Assembly: GCA_003221695.1 (NCBI GenBank)
Contig: QHSX01000056.1
Span: 1-64,000, forward strand
Length of the DNA: 64,000 nt
Reading direction: 5' to 3'
Origin: Candidatus Rokuibacteriota bacterium
Lineage (GTDB): Bacteria; Methylomirabilota; Methylomirabilia; Rokubacteriales; CSP1-6
A program made the translations under genes and the position numbers. The notes under the pieces were generated by a model that worked only from the letters and a program-made list of their open reading frames with translations, did no database searches and had not been told where the DNA came from. Below are positions 47,470 to 54,212 of this stretch, one piece after another. Position 1 is the first letter of the stretch; every line of letters starts with the position of its first letter.

Positions 47470-49423
47470 CGCTGCCGGCCTCCGCGCGCTCCTTGTCGGT
47501 GGCGACGACCAGCTTCGACAGGCGCTTCAGGAGCTCGACGGTGAGCTGGGGGCGGTTGCGGATGAGCCACTCGAGCCGCTCGTCTTTGATGATGAGGAGC
47601 TCCGTGTCGCTCGTGGCCACGGCGCTCGCCGATCGCGGTCCCTTGCGGAAGAGCGCCAGGTCGCCCAGGAGCTCGCCCTCGCCGAGCCGGTTCAGAACCC
47701 GTTCCGCCCCGTCGAAGCTCCGCCGGATCTCGACCGCACCGGCGTGGACCACGTACGCTTCGCCGTGCGCGTCGTCGCCCTCGCGGAAGATGACGTCGCC
47801 CGTCCGGAACTTCCGCCGCTCGACGTCGCCGAGCGAGAGGTTCTTGTAGATCTCGAGCCCGATCGAGGGTAGGGAGGACTTGGCCTCGACGGGGAGCCGG
47901 GCGTTCGTCCAGCCGCCGAGGCCGCCCTTGAGGATGCGCACGCTCTTGAAGCCGCGCGCGCGGAGCACCTGGATGACGCGCGCGCTCGTCGCCTCCTCCG
48001 GGCTCGTGCAGTAGAGGACGATGAGCTGGCCGGGCTCGAGGCCGAGGTTCGCCGTCGGCGCGCTCTCCGGCTCGAGCCGGACCGCGCCGGGTAGCTTCAG
48101 GGGGCTCGTCTCGTAGTCGGTCTTGGTCCGCACGTCGAGCAGGACCGGGTTGAACCCGCGCTCGATGAACGCGATCACCTGCGTCGGCTGGATGCGGAAC
48201 CGGTTCTTCCACCAGCGGCGGCCCCACATCCCGCCGTAGGTGCCGACCGAGAGGAGCGTGACGCCGAGGGTCGCCCACGCCCAGGGGAACGGCCGCGGCG
48301 GCGGGTTCTTCACCTTGTCCTCGGCCTCGGCGAGCAGGCGCTTGACGTCGGTGAGCCCGGGCAGGAGCTTGTTCACCTCCTGGAACTTCGCCACCGCGGT
48401 GGAGTAGTGGCCGTCCAGGAGCGCCTCGATGCCCGCCACCCACACCGGATTGAACGTGCTCTCGCCGGGCTTCGTCACCTCGGTCCCCTGGAGGAACTTC
48501 GTGACGTCCTTCGCCGGGATGAGGAAGTTGAAGCCCTGGACTTCGCTGCCGGACGACGAGAGCGAGATGAACGTCATGACGCCGACGACCGTGGCGTCGT
48601 CGGTGACGGCGGGGCCGCCGCTGTTGCCGTGGGCCGCCGGCGCGTCGGACTGGATCACGGCCTGGCCAATCTGGTCCTGCTTGAAGCCCGACACGGCGCC
48701 GTTGGTGACCGAGGCCTCGAGCGCCGCGCTCTTGTTCAAGAGCTCGTGCGAAAGGACGACGCCCGGGAAGCCGAGGATGTGGACGGGATCGCCGATCTGG
48801 CTGTCGCGCTTCGCGAGCGCGATCGCCGGGTAGACCCCGTCCTTCACGCGCAGGAGCGCCAGGTCGCGCCCGGAGTCCGGGAGCGGGCGGTTGTTGTTGT
48901 CGAGGAGGAGCGGCGGGCTGAACTTTTTAACCTCCGCCGTCAGCTTCGTGCCGTTGGAGAGCATCACCGTGATCCTCGGAACCGGCGTGACCTTTGCGGT
49001 CGCGAGCCCCTGGTCGGAGGCCTGGCGGCGGATCTGCTCCTCGACGTCGGGACGCTGGCCGTGCATGAGCCCCTTGGCGCGCAGCGCGGGCTCGACGCAC
49101 GCCTGCTCGATCGCTTTCTTCTTCAGCTCGTGCGTCACCCACGGCGGGAGCCGGTGCGCGGGGTCCACGACGTGCGCGTTGGTGATGAGGAAGCCGCGGC
49201 CGTCGACGAACCAGCCCGTGCCGGTCTCGACGAACGGCGCGGGGCTCACCTCGACGGGCCCATGGCCGCAGTTCATCGTGACGTCCGCGCGGATCTCGGC
49301 GGTGACGAGCGCGACGCCGGGTTTGGCTCGGAGGATCGCTTCCTGGACGCTCAACGCGGCCGCGGCGGGGGGCTCGGCGAGCCACGCGGTCGCGAGTAGG
49401 AGCCCTGCGACGACGGCTCTCAT
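47462..49423 (-). CDS. Membrane fusion protein: trypsin-like protease, rhodanese and cyclic-nucleotide-binding domains
   Basis: A 653-residue protein with three modules. A signal peptide is followed by a periplasmic HtrA-like trypsin domain (about 30-310) with triad His84 (TNAHVVD), Asp187 (SGRDLALLRV) and Ser268 (HGNSGGP). After a short helical repeat (about 318-370) comes one membrane segment (about 380-397). The cytoplasmic part has a rhodanese domain (about 405-515, LLDVRTKTDYETS, active Cys472 in LYCTSPEE) and a cNMP-binding domain (about 530-640, RTGDVIFREGDDAHGEAYVV, LLGDLALFRKGPRSASA). The usual Glu of the phosphate cassette is Asp, but the Arg is kept. Predicted to link a cyclic nucleotide signal inside with proteolysis outside. 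Confidence 0.88.
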   Translation of the reverse strand: MRAVVAGLLLATAWLAEPPAAAALSVQEAILRAKPGVALVTAEIRADVTMNCGHGPVEVSPAPFVETGTGWFVDGRGFLITNAHVVDPAHRLPPWVTHELKKKAIEQACVEPALRAKGLMHGQRPDVEEQIRRQASDQGLATAKVTPVPRITVMLSNGTKLTAEVKKFSPPLLLDNNNRPLPDSGRDLALLRVKDGVYPAIALAKRDSQIGDPVHILGFPGVVLSHELLNKSAALEASVTNGAVSGFKQDQIGQAVIQSDAPAAHGNSGGPAVTDDATVVGVMTFISLSSSGSEVQGFNFLIPAKDVTKFLQGTEVTKPGESTFNPVWVAGIEALLDGHYSTAVAKFQEVNKLLPGLTDVKRLLAEAEDKVKNPPPRPFPWAWATLGVTLLSVGTYGGMWGRRWWKNRFRIQPTQVIAFIERGFNPVLLDVRTKTDYETSPLKLPGAVRLEPESAPTANLGLEPGQLIVLYCTSPEEATSARVIQVLRARGFKSVRILKGGLGGWTNARLPVEAKSSLPSIGLEIYKNLSLGDVERRKFRTGDVIFREGDDAHGEAYVVHAGAVEIRRSFDGAERVLNRLGEGELLGDLALFRKGPRSASAVATSDTELLIIKDERLEWLIRNRPQLTVELLKRLSKLVVATDKERAEAGSVR

Positions 49424-49478
49424 GCCCTCGCCAACGTATCACGGGCGCACGGCAGGGACAATGGCGCGGCGATTCCGG

Positions 49479-51467
49479 TTATTCGCCCTTCCGGCCGAGA
49501 GCCTGCTGATAGTGCTCGGTCGCCTCGGCGAGCTTGCCTTGCCGAGCGAGCGCTAGGCCCAGGTTGGCGTGAGCTTGGGCGAGGTCGGGCTGGACGCGAA
49601 GAGCCTGCTGGGGGTGCTCGATCGCCTCGGCTGGCTGACCCTGCTGGAGGAGCGCGGCGCCCCAGTTGCTGCGGGCGAGGGCCAAGTCGGGATCGATGCG
49701 CAGCGCCTGCTGGAAGTGGTCGATCGCCTCGGCCGGCTGACCCTGCTGAAGGAGCGCGGCGCCCCAATTGCTGTGAGCGAGGGCAAAGTCGGGATTGAGG
49801 CGCAGCGCCTGCTGGAAGTGATCGATCGCCTCGGCCGGCTCGCCCAGCTGACCGAGCGCCGTGCCCCAGTTGTTGTGGGCGATGGGGAAGTCGGGTTTGA
49901 GGCGCAGCGCGTGCTGGAAATGGTCGATCGCCTCGGCCGGCCTGCCCTGAGCTTTGAGCGCCATGCCCCAGTTGTTGTGAGCGAGGGCATAGTCGGGCTT
50001 GGTGCGCAGCGCGTGCTGGAAATGGTCGATCGCCTCGGCCAGCCTGCCCTGACGATCGAGCAGCTCTCCGAGGTTGGTGTGAGCGATGGGAGAGTTGGGG
50101 TCGATCGAAAGGGCGTAGGTCCACAGCCTCCCCGAGTCGTGCCAGATCTGGACCTGGTTCCAGGTGAGGACTCCCAACGCGATGACGATACCCGTGGCAA
50201 TGCCGGCAACCCCCCACGTCGTCGGTGCCCTCGTCGAGCTCGTGGAGAGGCGCCAGCAGGACAACAGGCCGGCGCCGACCAGGATCGCCCATCCGGGGGC
50301 GGCGAGATAGGTGTATCGATCGGCCGCAATCTGCGGGCCGTTCTGAGCGATGCCGAGCACCGGCAGGAGGACGACCACGTACGCCAGCCACGCCGCCGGC
50401 AGGCCGGGGCATCGACGGCGGAGTGCCAGAGCGATCGCCGTGACGGCAAGCACCCCGCCGTAACTCACGATGAACGGCGTCGCCGCGGGATTCACCGTCT
50501 GCGGCAGCATGTAGAGCGGCGAGAGGTCAAGGGGCACGACCGTCTTCCAGAGATAGAAGCTCAATCCGTACGTGGAGACCGCGAGCCGGTCCAGCGCGCT
50601 CAGGTGAGCCACGGAGACCATGCCGCGGTTCGAGAGCTGCGCCATGAGGGCGATCGCCGACGCGGCAGCGGCCAGCAGGACGAATGGGATCTTCTCCACG
50701 TAGACCCGCCGTGCGGACGCCCTCGACCATCCGAGGGACCCGCCGAGGCGTCGGAGCGGATAGACCTCCAGGATCAACAGCACGACGGGAAGGCTCACCG
50801 CCATCGATTTCGAGAGGAGCGCACAGCCGAACAACGCCACGGACAGCCAGTACGATCGTCGGCCGGGCGCACCCCGCTCGCAGGCCCGCAGGTACATCAG
50901 GAGCGTCAACAGATAGAAGAGCCCTGAGAGCACATCGCGCCGTTCGGTGGCCCAGGCGACGGATTCGACGCGCAGGGGATGGATCGCGAACACGAGGGCG
51001 GCAAACCCCGCCGACACCGTGAGCGCGTGGCCTCGTCCCGAGGCTCGGGGTAGCGCAAGGGTCAGAAGCCTGCGGGCCAAGAAGAAGAAGACGACCGCGC
51101 TCGTGGTGTGCAGGAGGAGGCTGGTCAGATGATACCCGACGGGATTCATGCCCCAGAGCAGGTAGTCCATGCCGAGCGTCATCCAGGTCAGGGGAATGTA
51201 GTGGGCCATGTGAAACGTGGTCCACATCCAGTGGAGCTTGCTCCAGCCGAGCCCCCGATAGTGGGGGTTGTCCAGGAAGTTCACGTCATCGTCCCAGTTC
51301 ACGAACTGGTTGTGCAGCGTTGGGAGGAAGGCCACGAGGGTGACGAGGGCCACCAGCGAGGGCGCGAGCCAGCGGACCCATCGCTGCGCCGAGGTAGGAA
51401 CCACGGAGCGATCGCCCGGTGATGGCCTCGCGGCCGCTCCGAGCCTGCGCGACTCACGCTTGGTCAC
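49479..51467 (-). CDS. Polytopic membrane protein with C-terminal TPR array (O-mannosyltransferase-like)
   Basis: A 662-residue protein. The first 430 residues contain about ten hydrophobic segments and an Asp-Asp motif near the N-terminus (NQFVNWDDDVNFLDNPHYRG), as in TMTC/PMT-like glycosyltransferases. After the last membrane segment (about 440) come six TPR units of 34 residues (AEAIDHFQxALRxxPDxALAHxNWGxAL). This layout, membrane transferase plus TPR, is common in bacterial proteins of unknown substrate. GTG start 51467; weak ribosome site. Gene ends 55 bases before the protease gene start. Confidence 0.75.
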   Translation of the reverse strand: MTKRESRRLGAAARPSPGDRSVVPTSAQRWVRWLAPSLVALVTLVAFLPTLHNQFVNWDDDVNFLDNPHYRGLGWSKLHWMWTTFHMAHYIPLTWMTLGMDYLLWGMNPVGYHLTSLLLHTTSAVVFFFLARRLLTLALPRASGRGHALTVSAGFAALVFAIHPLRVESVAWATERRDVLSGLFYLLTLLMYLRACERGAPGRRSYWLSVALFGCALLSKSMAVSLPVVLLILEVYPLRRLGGSLGWSRASARRVYVEKIPFVLLAAAASAIALMAQLSNRGMVSVAHLSALDRLAVSTYGLSFYLWKTVVPLDLSPLYMLPQTVNPAATPFIVSYGGVLAVTAIALALRRRCPGLPAAWLAYVVVLLPVLGIAQNGPQIAADRYTYLAAPGWAILVGAGLLSCWRLSTSSTRAPTTWGVAGIATGIVIALGVLTWNQVQIWHDSGRLWTYALSIDPNSPIAHTNLGELLDRQGRLAEAIDHFQHALRTKPDYALAHNNWGMALKAQGRPAEAIDHFQHALRLKPDFPIAHNNWGTALGQLGEPAEAIDHFQQALRLNPDFALAHSNWGAALLQQGQPAEAIDHFQQALRIDPDLALARSNWGAALLQQGQPAEAIEHPQQALRVQPDLAQAHANLGLALARQGKLAEATEHYQQALGRKGE
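49497..50108 (-). repeat. Six tandem 102-bp TPR-encoding units
   Basis: A recurrent CAGCGC-CTG/GTG-CTGG block starts at 49497 (diverged), 49599, 49701, 49803, 49905 and 50007, giving an exact 102-base period (34 codons). Units 49701 and 49803 are close to identical, suggesting recent duplication. Confidence 0.85.
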
Positions 51468-51611
51468 GATGGTAGTTTCTCACGCACGGCTCGGATGGGT
51501 CGTACCGACCCGAGCCAGAACTCAATCTCTCGTAGGTTCGCGCCCCGCGTATACCAGGCTTGCCACTTGTCGTCGTCGAAATTATCCCCGGAGACCAGGA
51601 TATCGAAAACC

Positions 51612-51639
51612 TTGACCGGGGGCGGGCCGGCAGGATAAT
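51612..51639 (+). promoter_or_regulatory. Sigma-70 promoter of the fluoride riboswitch unit
   Basis: TTGACC (51612-51617) and GATAAT (51634-51639) with 16-base spacing. Predicted start about 51646, 9 bases before the aptamer begins at 51655. The 280-base gap 51468-51747 holds only this regulatory unit. Confidence 0.6.
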
Positions 51640-51654
51640 CGGGGAGATAACGAA

Positions 51655-51711
51655 GGGCGATGGGGTTCGCCCGAAACCGCCTCGCGGCTCGCGAGGCTGA
51701 TGACCCCTACC
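51655..51711 (+). ncRNA. Fluoride riboswitch (crcB motif) aptamer
   Basis: The aptamer has the crcB-motif order. P1 GGGCG/CGCCC (51655-51659 with 51668-51672) closes a loop with ATGGGGTT. Then CGAAAC and an 8-bp hairpin GCCTCGCG/CGCGAGGC (51679-51697) follow, then TGATGACCCCTACC. The loop bases GGGGT (51662-51666) can pair with ACCCC (51703-51707), forming the pseudoknot that binds fluoride with magnesium. The order GGGCGATG, GAAAC and CTGATG(A)..CTAC matches known fluoride riboswitches. The 3' strand of the pseudoknot is also the left arm of the downstream terminator, so fluoride would favour read-through. Confidence 0.88.
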
Positions 51712-51735
51712 GGGCAAGCACCGGTAGGGGTTTTT
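51703..51735 (+). terminator. Intrinsic terminator forming the riboswitch expression platform
   Basis: ACCCCTACCGG (51703-51713) pairs with CCGGTAGGGGT (51721-51731) around GCAAGCA, followed by a T-run (51731-51735). It overlaps the aptamer's pseudoknot strand, the usual design of a fluoride ON switch. The gene's ATG lies 12 bases downstream. Confidence 0.85.
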
Positions 51736-51747
51736 AATCGGGGGCGG

Positions 51748-52905
51748 ATGGAAAACCTCCTGATCGCCGTGATCGCGGGGCTGCTCGTCCTCCTGGCGAG
51801 CGTGGCCTCCGTCGAGCTCGGCGTCTCGGTCGCGCTGATCGAGATCAGCCTGGGCGTCGTCGCCGGGAACTTCCTCGGCCTGACGAGCCCGCCGTGGATG
51901 GACTTCCTCGCGGCGTTCGGCAGCATCCTCCTGACCTTCCTCGCCGGCGCGGAAGTCGATGCGCGGGTCATGCAGGAGAAGCTCAAGGAGAGCGTGCTGA
52001 TCGGCGGCCTCTCCTTCGCGGCCCCGTTCGTGGGCGCCTGGCTCTTCTGCGCCTGGGTGCTCGGCTGGTCGACGCCCGCGGCGCAAATCGCCGGCGTCGC
52101 GCTTTCAACGACGTCCCTCGCCGTCGTCTACACCGTGCTGGTCGAGACCGGGCTGACCCTGACGCCGATCGGCAAGCTCATCATGGCCTCCACCTTCGTG
52201 ACCGACTTCGGCACCGCGTTGGCACTGGCGCTCCTCTTCATCCGACCGACATGGTGGCTCGTGCCGTTCCTCGGCGTCTCGGTGCTGGTCATCTGGGCCA
52301 TGGTCGCGCTCCAGCCGTGGTTTTTCGCGCGTTACGGCGAGCGGGTGATCGAGCCCGAGATCAAAGGGGCCGTGGCCGCTCTGCTCGTGCTGATGTTCTT
52401 CGCGGACAAGGCGCAGAGCCACGCCGTCCTCCCCGCGTTCGTGCTTGGGCTGGCGGTCGCGAGGATCTTCCACGAGCATCCCGAGCTGACGCGCCGCTTC
52501 CGCGTCGTCGCGTTCGCCCTGCTCACACCGTTCTTCTTCCTCAAGGGCGGCATGAACGTCTCGCTCAAACTGGTCTGGGCGAATCTCGGCCTGCTGGGGC
52601 TCCTCTTTACCGTCAAGCAGGTCACGAAGATTGCGGGCGTGTACCCGCTGGCGAAACGCTGGGTGCCCGTCAACGCGATGTTCACCACATTGCTCATGTC
52701 CACGGGGTTGACCTTCGGGACGATCTCCTCACTCTACGGCCTCAACGCGGGCATCCTCGACCGGGCGCAGTTCTCGGTGCTCGTGACCGTGGTCGTGGCG
52801 AGCGCGGTGATCCCGACGGTCATCGCCCAGCGCTGGTTCTCTCCGGGTCCGGCGCTCCGTCGTGCCGCTCCGCCCTCGGCGAGCCCTGCTCCCCCGGGGC
52901 GATGA
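51748..52905 (+). CDS. CPA2-type cation/proton antiporter under fluoride riboswitch control
   Basis: A 385-residue membrane antiporter-like protein with about ten to twelve hydrophobic segments. CPA2 marks: IEISLGVVAGNFLGL, ILLTFLAGAEVDARVM, LSTTSLAVVYTVLVETG, TFVTDFGTALALALLF and FFLKGGMNVSLKLVW. ATG 51748 with GGGGGCGG before. Na+/H+ antiporter-like genes are a known class of fluoride-riboswitch-regulated genes besides crcB/fluc and ClC-F. The C-terminal 20 residues are Pro/Ala-rich. Function probably fluoride (or related anion or pH stress) relief; transported ion unproven. Confidence 0.85.
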   Translation: MENLLIAVIAGLLVLLASVASVELGVSVALIEISLGVVAGNFLGLTSPPWMDFLAAFGSILLTFLAGAEVDARVMQEKLKESVLIGGLSFAAPFVGAWLFCAWVLGWSTPAAQIAGVALSTTSLAVVYTVLVETGLTLTPIGKLIMASTFVTDFGTALALALLFIRPTWWLVPFLGVSVLVIWAMVALQPWFFARYGERVIEPEIKGAVAALLVLMFFADKAQSHAVLPAFVLGLAVARIFHEHPELTRRFRVVAFALLTPFFFLKGGMNVSLKLVWANLGLLGLLFTVKQVTKIAGVYPLAKRWVPVNAMFTTLLMSTGLTFGTISSLYGLNAGILDRAQFSVLVTVVVASAVIPTVIAQRWFSPGPALRRAAPPSASPAPPGR

Positions 52906-52982
52906 GGTTCGCCACACACCGTCGGCAACGAGGTGGCGCATCGAGTAGGGCCCTTGCGAGCGTAGTCGCAGCCGCCGTGACA

Positions 52983-53550
52983 CTACCGTTGTTCTGCGCG
53001 GCCGTCCCGGCGGCCCACGTCGTCCCCGCCGGCCCGCGGGCGAAAGCCGATCGTGCGGTGCCCGACGGTTCGCGGCGACATGAGTTGCCGAATGGCGTCG
53101 AAGACGACTTTGAACTGAGCGTCGTATTTTTTCTCGAGTGCGCCCAGCTTGCGGGCGAGCGATTCATTCGAGGTGAGCAACCCACGCAGTCGCACGAAGG
53201 CCCGTATGATCGCAATGTTGGCCTGGATGGCACGAGGACTCCGAAGGACGCTCGACAGCATAGCGACGCCATGTTCGGTGAAAGCGTATGGCAGCTAGCG
53301 CCTGCCGGCCCCGTCCCACGTTTGAGGTCACGATTTGTGACCTCAAACGGACGGCCTCTTCGGCCGTCAGTCGGAACATGAAATCACCAGGGAAGCGAGC
53401 CGAGTTACGCTTAACCGCCTGTATGAGGACTTTCGTCGGCACGCCGTACAGTACGGCGAGATCGGCATCTAGCATGACCTTCTGAGCGCGGACCAGAAGT
53501 ATCGCGCGCTCGATACGCTGGGCTGCGAGGATCGCGTTCCGCGTGGGCAT
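52983..53550 (-). pseudogene. ORF6N (KilA-N-type) domain protein, broken by frameshift and nonsense mutation
   Basis: The N-terminal part (from ATG 53550) is a normal ORF6N domain: ERAILLVRAQKVMLDADLAVLYGVPTKV and KRNSARFPGDFMFRLTAEEA. After SNVGRG the frame shifts at an extra C. The continuation [17 protein letters not shown] and its helical tail ([18 protein letters not shown]) lie in another frame, preceded there by a TAG where a Tyr is expected. Thus one frameshift plus one nonsense change. Such genes are usual on phages and mobile elements; the intact protein would be about 185 residues. Confidence 0.75.
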
Positions 53551-53620
53551 CGAATGCCATGGTAGCTGGCGCCGTTAGCTCGAGGGAATGTCTAACTTTC
53601 GATACACCCCGCGTTTGAGG

Positions 53621-54169
53621 TCAGCGACCGGGGACGGGGGCGCCCCAGCGGGCCTCGTGGTAGATCCGGCGCTGGTCCTCGGTGAGAAGGTCGCGCGTCT
53701 TGAGGTGGGTGAGCAGGTGGACCAGGCGTACCTCGCTCCGCGCGCGATCGACCTCGGCGACGGCGGCGCGCACCGTCGCCTCGTCCGCGGCGTGCTCGAC
53801 GAAGAGGTGCCGGAGCCGGGCGTCGGCCTCGAGCAATCGCGCGCTCTTGGGACGCGACTCGGCGAACATGGCGTGCGTCAGCTCCTGTACCTTCGCCTCC
53901 TGGTCCGCGGTGAGCTTGAGGCGGTCACGGAGCTCGACGATGTGCATCGGGCCGGGGTAGCCGTTCTGGTCGGCCGCGAACGCCAGGCCGAAGCCGCGGC
54001 CGTCGCCGACCACCTTCTCGAATTCGTTCGCGCACGCCTGCGCGGTCTTGTGTCCGTCTCCGCTGGAGCCGTCGTGGCCGTGCTGAGCCCACGCAACGGC
54101 CGCGAACGCCGCGAGCGTGACCACCCCGAGCGCGACCACCACGACTCCGCCAGACGTCACTCCGCGCAT
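53621..54169 (-). CDS. Exported Spy/CpxP-like periplasmic protein
   Basis: A 182-residue protein with signal peptide (VVVVALGVVTLAAFAAVAWA) and a His/Gly-rich segment (QHGHDGSSGDGHK) right after cleavage, suggesting metal binding. The helical body (LRDRLKLTADQEAKVQELTHAMFAE, LTHLKTRDLLTEDQRRIYHEAR) has LTxxQ repeats of the CpxP/Spy/CnrX group. AAGGAGG precedes the ATG. May sense or buffer envelope stress or metals. Confidence 0.8.
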   Translation of the reverse strand: MRGVTSGGVVVVALGVVTLAAFAAVAWAQHGHDGSSGDGHKTAQACANEFEKVVGDGRGFGLAFAADQNGYPGPMHIVELRDRLKLTADQEAKVQELTHAMFAESRPKSARLLEADARLRHLFVEHAADEATVRAAVAEVDRARSEVRLVHLLTHLKTRDLLTEDQRRIYHEARWGAPVPGR

Positions 54170-54212
54170 GCTCGATCCTCCTTGAATCGTGGAGACCCGG
54201 CGAGCGTCGAGC

